Below, one piece after another: positions 45,453-54,342 of a stretch of DNA of 64,000 nt. Position 1 is the first letter of the stretch; each line of letters starts with the position of its first letter. The position numbers and the translations under genes were made by a program. The stretch spans positions 34,401 to 98,400 of the forward strand of contig JAJXWP010000012.1 of the NCBI GenBank assembly GCA_021781575.1, written 5' to 3'. Source of the DNA: Pseudomonadota bacterium (GTDB lineage: Bacteria; Pseudomonadota; Alphaproteobacteria; Rhodospirillales; Magnetospirillaceae). Under the pieces are notes generated by a model, which was given only the letters and a program-made list of their open reading frames with translations, searched no databases and was not told the DNA's origin.

Positions 45453-45865
45453 TCGGCAACGACGCACGGAGCCTCCTCGCCGGCCGCGACGGCACGACCG
45501 CGGTGGAATTCGCTCTGGCATCCATGGCACTGGTGCTGTTCGTATTCGGTGCCGTCGAAATGGGCCGCATGCTGTGGACCCAGCAGGTTCTTCAGTCGGT
45601 CGCCACCGACACCGCGCGCTGCCTGGCCATCGGCTCGGGAAACTGCCCAGACGGAGGATCCTACGCGGTCAGCGCTGCGGTGAAACGCGGACTGAACGAC
45701 GTCCAGTCCGCCGAGGTGGCGGTGTCGCTCAATGATAGCTGCGGCAGCGCGGTGGGGCTTTTCACCAAGGTGACGATCACCTACCCTTTCGCTCCCGTTC
45801 TTCCAGCCTATATCCCTTCTCCCGCCGGCGGCCTGACGGCTTCGGCGTGTTTCCCGCACGACTAA
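45449..45865 (+). CDS. TadE/TadF-like minor pilin
   Basis: 138 residues. N-terminal signature RDGTTAVEFALASMALVLFVFGAVEMGR gives one span and the conserved Glu. The C-terminal domain holds three cysteines. Together with the previous two genes it forms a tight three-gene minor-pilin operon (4-base overlaps), 94 bases upstream of hpnN. Confidence 0.87.
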   Translation: MIGNDARSLLAGRDGTTAVEFALASMALVLFVFGAVEMGRMLWTQQVLQSVATDTARCLAIGSGNCPDGGSYAVSAAVKRGLNDVQSAEVAVSLNDSCGSAVGLFTKVTITYPFAPVLPAYIPSPAGGLTASACFPHD

Positions 45866-45959
45866 GCCGAAGGCATCGCATGGTGAACCCCTGTAGGGAT
45901 TTGCTTGCCCTGGGGCCATCTTTGGGCATGATGTCGCCGCCGAATTTTCGAGAAGGCCC

Positions 45960-48533
45960 ATGTTGCGACGACTGGTAGTAGGACTTGTGGACTGGTGCTG
46001 GCACCATGCGGTGGCGGTGGTGCTCGGCGCTGTGGCCCTTTCCATCCTGCTCGGCATCTATGCGGCGACCCATATCGGCCTTGACACCGATGAAAGCAAC
46101 ATGATTTCGGCTGACCTGCCGTTCCGCAAGGCGGAACGGGCCACCGACCGGGCCTTTCCGCAGGATACGGACCTGCTGGTCGTGGTGATCGACGGCCCCA
46201 CGCCGAGCCGGGCCGAACAGGCCACGGAGCAGTTGTTGGCCCGCCTGAAGCCGCAGCATGACCTGTTCCGCAGCCTACGGCAGCCAGCGGAGGAAACCTT
46301 CTTCCGCAGGAACGGCCTGCTGTTCCTGCCGACCGACGATCTCACCGAGCTGTCGGACCGGCTGGTGGCTGCCCAGCCGCTGCTCGGCGCCCTGGCGCGC
46401 GACCCCAGCCTGAGGGGAATGCTGTCGTCCATCAACCTGGCCCTGGAAGGGGTGGCGCATGGGCAGATGGACGTCAAGGATCTCGACCCCATGATTGCCC
46501 AGCTGGACCGGATAGCGGCCCAGGTCGCCGTCGACAAACCGGCGGCGCCGCTGTCCTGGCAAAGCCTGTTCGGACCGGGCGGAATGCAGGATACCAGTCG
46601 CCGGTTCCTCTTGGCCCAGCCAATCCTCCGCTACGGCGAACTGGTCGCCGGACGGCAGGCCTCGGATGCCATCCGTCATGCGGCGGCCGATCTGGGCCTG
46701 ACCCCGGCAAACGGCTTCCTGGTCCGTCTGACCGGCTCGGTCGCCCTCACCGACGCCAATTTCGCCACGGTTACCGAAGGGGTCGAGGTTTCGGCGCCGC
46801 TGATGCTGCTGGCCGTTTGCATCCTGCTTTATCTGGCTGTCCGCTCGGTCCTGGTCGTCGGCGCCATCCTCCTGTCGCTGCTTATCGGGCTGGTGGCGAC
46901 CGGGGCGTTCGCAGCGGCAACGGTCGGCACCCTCAACCCGATTTCGGTGGCCTTCGCCGTCATGTTCGTCGGCATCGCCGTCGATTTCGCCATTCAGTTC
47001 GTCGTGCGCTACCGCGACGAGCGCTACCGCCTCGGCCAACCCCTCGTCGCTCTTCGCTCCTGCGCGGCCGAAATGGCGGCCCCCCTGACCGTGGCGGCAA
47101 CAACGACGGCCGTGGGATTCCTGTCGTTTCTGCCGACGGACTACACCGGCGTTTCGCAGCTGGGGCTGATCGCCGGCGGCGGCATGATCATCGCGTTGAT
47201 CGTCGACTTCACCTTGTTGCCCGGCCTGCTGGCGCTGCTGCGCCCGCCGCCGGAAAAGGCCCCGGTCGGCCTGCCACTGAGCAAAGTCGATGGTTGGCTG
47301 GCCCGAAACTGCGTACCGGTCGTCGCCATGGCCGGGGTCCTCGCCGCGGGCGGCGCGGCGCTGCTGCCGTTCCTGCCGATGGATTTCAACCCGCTCAACC
47401 TGCAGAACCCGAAGGCCGAAGCGGTAGCCACCTTCCGCGACTTGAGCCGCGACCCGGACAGCACCGCCTATGCGATCAGCGTGCTCGAGCCCTCCGTCGC
47501 GGCGGCGGCCGGCTTGGCCGACCGCCTGGACCGACTGCCGGAAGTGCGGCGGACGATGACCCTCCAGACCTTCATCCCCGACCAGCAGGATCAGAAGCTG
47601 GCCATCATCGACGATCTCGCCACCCTCCTCGGCCCGACGCTGAACCCCATCGAGACCCTGCCGCCGCCCACCGGCCAGGACCTGGTAGCGGTGCTCGATA
47701 CCACTGCCGGCAAGCTGGATGCCGTGGCGCGCGAGGAAGGTCCCATGCGCACCCTGGCCCGACACCTGCGGCAGGTAGCGGCCAACGGCCCCGCCGCGGC
47801 CGAGACCTTGCAGCGAGCCTTGGTCGCCGGCTTGCCGTCGCAGTTGGACCAACTGCGGCGCATGCTCTCGGTCAAGCCGATCAGTTTGCAGACCCTGCCG
47901 CCCGAGTTGGTGCGCGACTGGGTGAGCCCGGATGGCAAGGCACGTGTCCAGGTCGTGCCGAAGGCCGACATGCAGAACGAGAAGGCGCTCGTCCGTTTCG
48001 TCAAGGCGGTCCGGGCGGTGGCGCCCAACGCCTCGGGAATGCCGGTATCCATCGAGCAGTCCGGCACGGTGGTGATCCACGCCTTCACCAAGGCCGGCTT
48101 GGCGGCACTGGCGGCCATCGCCGTCCTGCTATGGATCATGCTGCGGCGCGTCCTCGACGCCATCCTGGTGATCCTGCCACTGGCCATGGGCGCGCTCTAC
48201 ACGGTGATCGGCTGCGTCGTGACCGGCCTTGCCATCAATTTCGCCAACATCATCGCGCTGCCGTTGCTGTTGGGGATCGGTGTCGCCTTCAATATTTATT
48301 TCGTCGTCAATTGGAGACAGGGCGTGACGGCCCACCTGGAATCGGCGACCACGCGGGCCGTGCTGTTCAGCGCTCTGACCACAGGCTCGGCATTCGGCAG
48401 CTTGGCCCTTTCACCCCATCTGGGAACGGCATCGATGGGGCTTCTGCTGTTCCTGTCGCTCGGCCTGTCGGTCATCACCACCTTCGTCGTATTGCCCGCA
48501 TTGTTCTGCACCATGGGAAGGTGGAAGCGATGA
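45960..48533 (+). CDS. hpnN: HpnN, RND-type hopanoid transporter
   Basis: 857 residues with the two-domain RND layout: a first span near residue 15-35, then a large periplasmic domain, about five spans (about 280-430), a second periplasmic domain and a further set of spans to the end. The central RND block includes LNPISVAFAVMFVGIAVDFAIQ. HpnN moves hopanoids from the inner to the outer membrane (shown in Rhodopseudomonas). AGAAGG sits before ATG 45960. It overlaps hpnK by 4 bases. Confidence 0.95.
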   Translation: MLRRLVVGLVDWCWHHAVAVVLGAVALSILLGIYAATHIGLDTDESNMISADLPFRKAERATDRAFPQDTDLLVVVIDGPTPSRAEQATEQLLARLKPQHDLFRSLRQPAEETFFRRNGLLFLPTDDLTELSDRLVAAQPLLGALARDPSLRGMLSSINLALEGVAHGQMDVKDLDPMIAQLDRIAAQVAVDKPAAPLSWQSLFGPGGMQDTSRRFLLAQPILRYGELVAGRQASDAIRHAAADLGLTPANGFLVRLTGSVALTDANFATVTEGVEVSAPLMLLAVCILLYLAVRSVLVVGAILLSLLIGLVATGAFAAATVGTLNPISVAFAVMFVGIAVDFAIQFVVRYRDERYRLGQPLVALRSCAAEMAAPLTVAATTTAVGFLSFLPTDYTGVSQLGLIAGGGMIIALIVDFTLLPGLLALLRPPPEKAPVGLPLSKVDGWLARNCVPVVAMAGVLAAGGAALLPFLPMDFNPLNLQNPKAEAVATFRDLSRDPDSTAYAISVLEPSVAAAAGLADRLDRLPEVRRTMTLQTFIPDQQDQKLAIIDDLATLLGPTLNPIETLPPPTGQDLVAVLDTTAGKLDAVAREEGPMRTLARHLRQVAANGPAAAETLQRALVAGLPSQLDQLRRMLSVKPISLQTLPPELVRDWVSPDGKARVQVVPKADMQNEKALVRFVKAVRAVAPNASGMPVSIEQSGTVVIHAFTKAGLAALAAIAVLLWIMLRRVLDAILVILPLAMGALYTVIGCVVTGLAINFANIIALPLLLGIGVAFNIYFVVNWRQGVTAHLESATTRAVLFSALTTGSAFGSLALSPHLGTASMGLLLFLSLGLSVITTFVVLPALFCTMGRWKR

Positions 48534-49402
48534 AGCGCCTGATCGTCACCGCCGATGACTTCGGCCGTTGCCTGCCGATCAACGAGGCGGTCGAAGATGG
48601 CCATCGCCACGGCATCCTGACCGCTGCCAGCCTGATGGTCACCGGTGACGCCGTCGATGATGCGGTGCGACGGGCCCAGGCTTTGCCCAGCCTGTCAGTC
48701 GGGCTGCACATCACCCTGGTCGATGGCGTTCCGGTGCTGCCAGCCGCCGAAATTCCCGATCTGGTCGAGGCCGACGGGCGCTTCACCCACCGTCTGGTTA
48801 CGCTCGGCGCCCGCATCTTCCTCGACCGCCAGGTCCGGCGTCAGACGGAAGCGGAACTGCGGGCCCAGTTCGAGCGCTACCGCGCGACCGGTCTGCCGTT
48901 GGGCCATGTGGACGCCCACCATCACTACCACCTCCACCCGACGGTATTCGACCTGGTGCTCGACCTGGCAGTCGAATTCGGCGCACCGGCGATCCGCATC
49001 CCGTGGGAACCGCCGTTGGCCTCGTGGCGGGCGCGGCGCGAGGGAGCGGGCCGGCGGCTGGCCAACGGCCTGTTCCATCTCCGCCGCACCCAACGCATGC
49101 GGCGCAAGGTCGCACGGGCGGGGCTGATCGCCAACGATCGGGTCTTCGGTGTGAACGACTCGGGCGCCATGGACGCGGGACGGCTGTGCGACTTTCTGGC
49201 CGGTCTGCCGGACGGCCTCAACGAGATCTATTGCCATCCCGCCACACGGACCTGGGACGACCATCCGATGCCCTCCAGCTACAACTGTATCGACGAGTAT
49301 CGCGCCCTGGTCGACCGAAAGGTCGGCCTGCAGCTGCGTCGCCATGGCATCATCCTGACCAGTTTCGCGCTGGAAGCCGCGGCGCGGGCAAAGGCAGCCT
49401 GA
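48530..49402 (+). CDS. hpnK: HpnK, YdjC/ChbG-type hopanoid deacetylase
   Basis: 290 residues of the YdjC-like carbohydrate deacetylase fold. Metal and catalytic residues are visible in VTADDFGRC, VGLHITLVDG, GHVDAHHHYHLHP and EIYCHPATR. HpnK is needed for bacteriohopanetetrol cyclitol ether in Burkholderia, where it deacetylates the N-acetylglucosaminyl hopanoid made by HpnI. Overlaps both neighbours. Confidence 0.94.
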   Translation: MKRLIVTADDFGRCLPINEAVEDGHRHGILTAASLMVTGDAVDDAVRRAQALPSLSVGLHITLVDGVPVLPAAEIPDLVEADGRFTHRLVTLGARIFLDRQVRRQTEAELRAQFERYRATGLPLGHVDAHHHYHLHPTVFDLVLDLAVEFGAPAIRIPWEPPLASWRARREGAGRRLANGLFHLRRTQRMRRKVARAGLIANDRVFGVNDSGAMDAGRLCDFLAGLPDGLNEIYCHPATRTWDDHPMPSSYNCIDEYRALVDRKVGLQLRRHGIILTSFALEAAARAKAA

Positions 49403-50343
49403 TGGGTGCTTTATTTCGCCTCGCCGTAGTCATCGCCATGATCGCCGGCGGCTGGTATTTCCGCGGGGGATTCGGCGACGTGGGCGCCGCCTTGCGGGCC
49501 GCCGGATGGTTCGCCGTCGCCGCCATCGCCGCCTTTCACGTCGGACCTCTGACGCTCTGCGGCATGGCCTGGCGATCACTCCATCCGGGTGGCGTTGCCG
49601 GAGAATTCATCCTGAGCCGATGGGTTCGGGAAGGAGTGAGCGAAATCGCCGGATTCCTCCCGCTGTCGGGAGAGTTGGCCGGCGCTCGCGTGTTGAGCCA
49701 GCGGGGGATCCGCACCGCGATGGCCGCCGCCCTTACCGTGGTCGATGTCACCGCCGAGGTGTTGGCCCAATTCCTCTTCACCCTGGTCGGCGTCGGACTT
49801 TGGCTATGGCGCCACCCCGCGGCTCCGGTCGTCCATTGGAGCCTCATCGGCCTTGCCGTCAGCCTGCCCATGCTGATCGGTCTGGTGTTTGCCCAGCGCT
49901 CGTTCCTCATGCGTTTCCTCGAAACCCTGCCGGCGCGTCTGCTGCCCAAGGTGTGGCAGGCCCCCGACCTCGAGGCGGGCGTCCACGCGGCAATCTCCAC
50001 CATTTACTCGAATCGGCGCCAGGTCGTGCGGGCCGTCGGCATCCACCTGGCGGCGTGGCTGTTAAGCACCGGCGAGGCTGGACTGGCCCTCTTTCTGCTC
50101 GGTCATCCGCTGGCGGTAACCGATGTCGTGGCCATGGAAAGTATCATTTTCGCCTTGCGGAGTTCGGCCTTCCTTATCCCCGGCGCCATCGGGGTGCAGG
50201 AGGGTGGCTATCTCCTGGTCGGTGCCGCCTTGGGTCTGCCGCCGGACGTGGCACTCGCTGTGTCGCTGTTGAAGCGTGGGCGCGAATTACTGCTAGGCTT
50301 GCCGGCACTGTTCGCCTGGCATTTCAGCGAACAGCGGGGATAG
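49402..50343 (+). CDS. hpnL: HpnL, hopanoid-associated membrane protein
   Basis: 313 residues with about eight membrane spans and UPF0104-like phrases (SRWVREGVSEIAGFLPLSGELAGARVL and LIPGAIGVQEGGYLLVG). This is the HpnL family, found only in hopanoid loci and of unknown activity; related UPF0104 domains occur in lysyl-phosphatidylglycerol synthase. Start overlaps the hpnK stop by 1 base. Confidence 0.9.
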   Translation: MGALFRLAVVIAMIAGGWYFRGGFGDVGAALRAAGWFAVAAIAAFHVGPLTLCGMAWRSLHPGGVAGEFILSRWVREGVSEIAGFLPLSGELAGARVLSQRGIRTAMAAALTVVDVTAEVLAQFLFTLVGVGLWLWRHPAAPVVHWSLIGLAVSLPMLIGLVFAQRSFLMRFLETLPARLLPKVWQAPDLEAGVHAAISTIYSNRRQVVRAVGIHLAAWLLSTGEAGLALFLLGHPLAVTDVVAMESIIFALRSSAFLIPGAIGVQEGGYLLVGAALGLPPDVALAVSLLKRGRELLLGLPALFAWHFSEQRG

Positions 50344-50376
50344 GAACCAAGCCCAATACAGTTAACTTAGGCCAGC

Positions 50377-50429
50377 GGGGCGCGCGTCCGAGCCTGCGCA
50401 ATTGTTTCACGGGCTCGGATGCCCGCCCC
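50377..50429. terminator. Long bidirectional terminator hairpin
   Basis: An 18-bp stem (50377-50394 with 50412-50429; one mismatch, one G-T) with a 17-base loop lies 33 bases after hpnL and 10 bases from the stop of the convergent thioesterase gene. It should end both transcripts. Confidence 0.75.
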
Positions 50430-50438
50430 ACTTGAACG

Positions 50439-50873
50439 CTAAACCGGCTCGGCCCCCGAGAACTCGGCCAGCCGTGCCCGCAAGTGGTCCGGCAGCGGCG
50501 TCGAACGCCGCGTAGTATTGTCCGTCAGCACAAGAACCGACTCGGCCGAAGCGACACAACGGTCAGCGACGAACAGCCCCTGGCCCAAGGTGAAGGAACT
50601 GCGGCCGACAGCCAGTACCATCGTGCCAATATCGACCTCGCCCGGCCACAGGATCTCGGCCCGATAGTCGAGGATCAGCCGGGCGATGACGAACGAGCAG
50701 CCGTCCGGCAGCAACGGGATCAGGAAGCTGACCCGGCCGGTCTCGCAAAAGGTGGCAAAGGCGGCGTTGTTGACATGGCCTTGGCGGTCGGTGTCGCCAT
50801 AGCGCAGCACATCGCGCGCCCACAGCGGAAAGCGGGTGCGCTGCGTCAGATCGATCTCACCACCCGAGGTCAC
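50439..50873 (-). CDS. Hotdog-fold acyl-CoA thioesterase (FcbC/YbgC type) in the hopanoid operon
   Basis: 144 residues from GTG 50873, whose first bases overlap the hpnJ stop (GTGA); a TTG at 50885 is also in frame. The hotdog active-site loop is RYGDTDRQGHVNNAAF with the catalytic Asp. The substrate acyl-CoA is unknown. It is coupled to hpnJ at the end of hpnM-hpnI-hpnJ, so it may act on a precursor or tailoring step of hopanoids, or simply share the transcript. Confidence 0.88.
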   Translation of the reverse strand: MTSGGEIDLTQRTRFPLWARDVLRYGDTDRQGHVNNAAFATFCETGRVSFLIPLLPDGCSFVIARLILDYRAEILWPGEVDIGTMVLAVGRSSFTLGQGLFVADRCVASAESVLVLTDNTTRRSTPLPDHLRARLAEFSGAEPV

Positions 50874-52297
50874 GCCGCCTCGCAACCGTCATGCCGGGTC
50901 CGAAGGAAGCGGAAGAACTCGGCGCCTTCACGCAGGCGGCGCTTGGTCATGTCCCAGCTCTTCAGCATTTCGAAGGTGATCTCGGCGATCTTCCTGGGGC
51001 GGAAATAGAACGCCTTGTAGAAGTCCGCCAACGACTCGAAAATCTCTTCGGACGACAGGTGCGGATAGGACAAGGCGGCAATCTGCAGCCCATTGTCCTG
51101 CACCAGGTCGCCTTCCTTCAGCCAGCCGTTCTCCCGGGCCTGCCGGTAGAGCGCGGTACCCGGATAGGGAGCGGCCAGCGACACCTGGATGGTGTGCGGG
51201 TTGATTTCCTTGGCGAAGGCGATGGTCTGCTTGATCGTCTCGCGGGTCTCGCCGGGCAGGCCGACGATGAAGGTGCCATGGATGGCGATACCCAGCTTGT
51301 GGCAATCGGCGTTGAACCGCCGAATGATTTCGAGCTTGGTGCCTTTCTTGATGTTGTTCAGGATCTCCTGCACCCCCGACTCGTAGCCGACCAGCAGCAG
51401 CCGAAGGCCGTTCTCCTTCAATATCTTCAGGGTTTCGTAGGGGACGTTGGGGCGCGCATTGCACGACCAGGTGATGCCCAGCTTGCCGAGCCCGCGGGCG
51501 ATCTCTTCGGCCCGCTCGTGATTGTCGGTAAAGGTATCGTCGTCGAAAAAGAATTCCTGCACTTGCGGGAACATCTTCTTCATCAGGGCCACCTCCTCGA
51601 CCACCTTGGCCGGGCTGCGGGTACGGTAAGTGTGCCCGCCGATGGTCTGCGGCCACAGGCAGAAGGTGCACTTCGCCCGGCAACCGCGCCCCGTGTAGAA
51701 CGACATGTAGGGATATTTGAGATAGCCAATGAAGTAGTCCTCGATCACCAGGTCGCGGTGATAGACCGGAGCCACCATCGGCAGCGCGTCCATGTCGTGG
51801 ATCTGCGCCCGATCCCTGTTGTGGACGATCTTGCCATTCTTGCGCCAGGTGATGCCATCCACCTCATCGAAGGGCTTGCCCTCGGCGATCTCCTTGATGG
51901 TGTAGTCGAACTCGTGCCGGGCGATGAAATCGACCAGTTGCGAGGCTTCCAACGAGGGTTCCGGCAGCGTCGCCACATGGGCGCCGACAAGCCCCACCAT
52001 CAGTCGCGGATTGGCCTTTTTCAGCGCCTCGGCCACCTGAACGTCGGAGTTGAAGGTCGGTGCGCTGACGTAAAGGATGGCCAGTTCGAAATCCTTGGCC
52101 TGCGGCAATATGTCATCGAGCGACAGGCCGCGCGCCGGCGCGTCGATCACTCTGCTGTCGGGCACCAAGGCGGCCACCTGGGCCAGCCAGGTGGGATACC
52201 AGAACGACCGCACCTCGCGCTTCGCCTGATAGCGCGAACCCGCGCCGCCGTCGAAGCCTTCATAGGAAGGCGGATTGAGGAACAGCGTCTTCTTCAT
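50870..52297 (-). CDS. hpnJ: HpnJ, B12-binding-type radical SAM protein
   Basis: 475 residues. An N-terminal cobalamin-binding-like domain (about 1-150; phrase DAPARGLSLDDIL) is followed by a radical SAM barrel with CRAKCTFC (CX3CX2C) and the DDDTFTDN and VGYESGVQEIL segments. In Burkholderia HpnJ makes the cyclitol ether head group of bacteriohopanetetrol from its glucosamine form. ATGA overlap with hpnI. Confidence 0.95.
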   Translation of the reverse strand: MKKTLFLNPPSYEGFDGGAGSRYQAKREVRSFWYPTWLAQVAALVPDSRVIDAPARGLSLDDILPQAKDFELAILYVSAPTFNSDVQVAEALKKANPRLMVGLVGAHVATLPEPSLEASQLVDFIARHEFDYTIKEIAEGKPFDEVDGITWRKNGKIVHNRDRAQIHDMDALPMVAPVYHRDLVIEDYFIGYLKYPYMSFYTGRGCRAKCTFCLWPQTIGGHTYRTRSPAKVVEEVALMKKMFPQVQEFFFDDDTFTDNHERAEEIARGLGKLGITWSCNARPNVPYETLKILKENGLRLLLVGYESGVQEILNNIKKGTKLEIIRRFNADCHKLGIAIHGTFIVGLPGETRETIKQTIAFAKEINPHTIQVSLAAPYPGTALYRQARENGWLKEGDLVQDNGLQIAALSYPHLSSEEIFESLADFYKAFYFRPRKIAEITFEMLKSWDMTKRRLREGAEFFRFLRTRHDGCEAA

Positions 52298-53439
52298 ACC
52301 GAAATGCCTCTCAATTGTTCCAATGTCCCGTCGCGACGGATGCGGAAGCGCTTGCCCCGCCACAAGACCGAACGTCCGCAACAGGCGATGAGGAAAACCA
52401 CGAAACTCAACAATTCGCGAGCTCCGAGAAGAGCGATGGAAGCCCTAGGCAAATCCAGGGTCTGCTCTTCCCACCGGACCGCCCAGAGGCGCCCCAGGGT
52501 CGCCACTATGGCGACGGGGGCCCATGCCGCGCCGCCGGCCGCCACCGCCAACAGCGCCAGGGCCACCGGCTGGGTGATCACCGAAGCGAGGTAGGACGGC
52601 CGGTCGACCGCGGCGATGGTGCGCCCCCAGCGCACCTCATGGGCCAGCAAGCTTTTCAGGTCGGGTTCGTGGACAAGCAGATCAACCGGCCGGGCGGCAA
52701 GGGCGATCTGACGTCCGGACCGGCGTATCGCCGCGCCCAGTGCCCAGTCGTCGGCCAGGGTGTCGCGCAAAGGACCGAGGCCCCCCACCTCTTCCAGGAT
52801 AGCGCGGCGCACCGCCATGGTGGCGCCGAAGCAGCCGTCCTTGCGACCCAGCGCCCGAGCGACCAGGGCCGAAGGCAGGAAGCCGTGATTGATGCCGAGC
52901 GCTCCCAACCGGCTCCACAGCCCGGGCGCGGGCCGGCCGACATAAAGGCAGGTGACCAGGCCGACGGCCGGGTCGACGAACGGCGCCGCGACATCGTCCA
53001 GATAACCCGAGCCGGCATGAACGTCGCTATCGGCGATCACCAGCAGGTCGTGTCGGGCGTGAGGCAGCATGTTGAGCAGGTTGCCCACCTTCAGGTTACA
53101 GCCGTGCCGGCGCCCATCGACCACGGTGGTCAGATCCGCCGCCGGCAACTGGGCGGCCACCCCTTCGGCGATCCCGAGAGCGGGGTCGCTTTGCTCGGCA
53201 ACGCCGCAAACCACCTGGATCGCCGGGTAATCCTGCTGGAAGGTGCTGCGCAGATTGTCAGCCAGACCGGGTTCATCCCCGCACAGGGGCTTGAGCACGC
53301 TGACCGGCGGCCGGCCCGCCCCTGCCGGCCGCGGCGCCGTCATGAATCGGCGCAGCTGGTGGGCGGCAGCCAACTGATAGACAACGCCGGCGGCGCTCGC
53401 CGCGCCGAGAAGCGCCGCTATGACCGACGATATCGGCAT
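52294..53439 (-). CDS. hpnI: HpnI, hopanoid glycosyltransferase (GT2)
   Basis: 381 residues: an N-terminal membrane helix, a GT2 domain with VSVLKPLCGDEPGL, VIADSDVH (metal-binding Asp-X-Asp), GKRDG/ KDGCFGA and the DDWALG and QxxRW-type RWGRT segments, then two to three C-terminal spans. HpnI adds N-acetylglucosamine to bacteriohopanetetrol. It ends 4 bases into hpnJ and starts one base after the hpnM stop. Confidence 0.94.
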   Translation of the reverse strand: MPISSVIAALLGAASAAGVVYQLAAAHQLRRFMTAPRPAGAGRPPVSVLKPLCGDEPGLADNLRSTFQQDYPAIQVVCGVAEQSDPALGIAEGVAAQLPAADLTTVVDGRRHGCNLKVGNLLNMLPHARHDLLVIADSDVHAGSGYLDDVAAPFVDPAVGLVTCLYVGRPAPGLWSRLGALGINHGFLPSALVARALGRKDGCFGATMAVRRAILEEVGGLGPLRDTLADDWALGAAIRRSGRQIALAARPVDLLVHEPDLKSLLAHEVRWGRTIAAVDRPSYLASVITQPVALALLAVAAGGAAWAPVAIVATLGRLWAVRWEEQTLDLPRASIALLGARELLSFVVFLIACCGRSVLWRGKRFRIRRDGTLEQLRGISV

Positions 53440-53440
53440 G

Positions 53441-54043
53441 TTATTTCGTGCCCAAGGCGCCGGCTTTGTTGTCGAGCAGGGCGATGAGGCCGCTCAGGCC
53501 CTCCCGGCGGAACACCGGCACGAATTCCGATCGCCGCACGGCCACCTGGCTGATGGTTCCGTCGAACAGCACATCGACGATCTTCCAGCTGTCGCCATCC
53601 TTATGCATCAGGTAATCGATGGCGGTCGGCGCCCCCGAGGCGGTGATGATCTTGCTCGGCACCAACATCAGACCGTTAGCCGCCGGGCGCGCCTCTCCAA
53701 CTTCGAAGCGTTCGCCATTCCAGGTGTCGAACTGGTCCGCATAGGTGGCAACCGAGAAACGGGTATAGGCGTCGGCCAGCTGGATCGTTTCGTCGGGCGA
53801 CAGTTTGTTGGCGGCCAGCCCCAGGGTTCCCTTGGTCATCGCCATCATGTCGTAAGCCGCCGCCACGGCGGGCCGCAAACGTTCTTCCCGACCCTTGAAG
53901 CCAAGCTGGGGCCCCTGCTTCATCACGGCGATCAACTGGTCGCTGAACGTCTGGATCACCGCGCGCGGATCGCTCTGGGCCAAGGCGGAACCTGGCAAGC
54001 CAACCAGCAGGGCGAACAGGACGGCGACGACACGCATAAGCAT
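53441..54043 (-). CDS. hpnM: HpnM, MlaC/Ttg2D-like periplasmic protein
   Basis: 200 residues with a signal peptide (LMRVVAVLFALLVGLPGSALAQS). The mature part is of the MlaC/Ttg2D fold, which carries phospholipids in the periplasm: FSDQLIAVMKQG, FDTWNGERF and DGTISQVAVRRSEF. HpnM is a standard hopanoid-locus member, presumably shuttling hopanoid or lipid. ATG 54043 (GGAG 7 bases upstream) is preferred over ATG 54037. Confidence 0.92.
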   Translation of the reverse strand: MLMRVVAVLFALLVGLPGSALAQSDPRAVIQTFSDQLIAVMKQGPQLGFKGREERLRPAVAAAYDMMAMTKGTLGLAANKLSPDETIQLADAYTRFSVATYADQFDTWNGERFEVGEARPAANGLMLVPSKIITASGAPTAIDYLMHKDGDSWKIVDVLFDGTISQVAVRRSEFVPVFRREGLSGLIALLDNKAGALGTK

Positions 54044-54342
54044 GCTTTCTCTCTCCGGCTCCCTATAAAGCGCGTGCGGGCAGAAAAAAATTGCGTTCTG
54101 GGGAGCAGTGGCCCTCATCTGTACAGAACTATCCGACCTATTTCCACCATTTCGCATCAAGCTCGCCAATTCGAGCGGGCCCCTAAGGTTGCCGACCGTC
54201 CGCCCTCGAGTGGTAGAGCGTCTGCCCGACCCCAAAGACCGCATTGGCAGAGCGGTTGAAATTGCTTTGCCCCGTCCTTATCATCCGACGCAACGCGGTA
54301 TTTGCCTGAATCCATCGGGTATTCAGCGAGGAGACAAAAGGA
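54044..54342. other. 299-base divergent control region of hpnM and ispH
   Basis: No ORF or RNA gene is supported. It holds the ispH promoter (listed separately) and must hold the hpnM promoter, for which I see no clear hexamers. A small dyad CTGAAT-N9-ATTCAG lies just before the ispH ribosome site. Confidence 0.45.
54256..54284 (+). promoter_or_regulatory. Sigma-70-type promoter of ispH-hpnH
   Basis: TTGAAA (54256-54261) and TATCAT (54279-54284) are separated by exactly 17 bases, 58 bases upstream of the ispH start. It is the best-spaced promoter match in the window. Confidence 0.6.

Noticed and set aside
46275..48080. 601-codon open frame antisense to hpnN
   Set aside because: It is the mirror of a GC-rich gene whose family, motifs and overlaps are certain. 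The antisense product is Gln/Arg/His-rich without any domain.
54044..54342. Possible tRNA or riboswitch between hpnM and ispH
   Set aside because: No cloverleaf, no TTCGA-type arm and no conserved riboswitch core could be traced.
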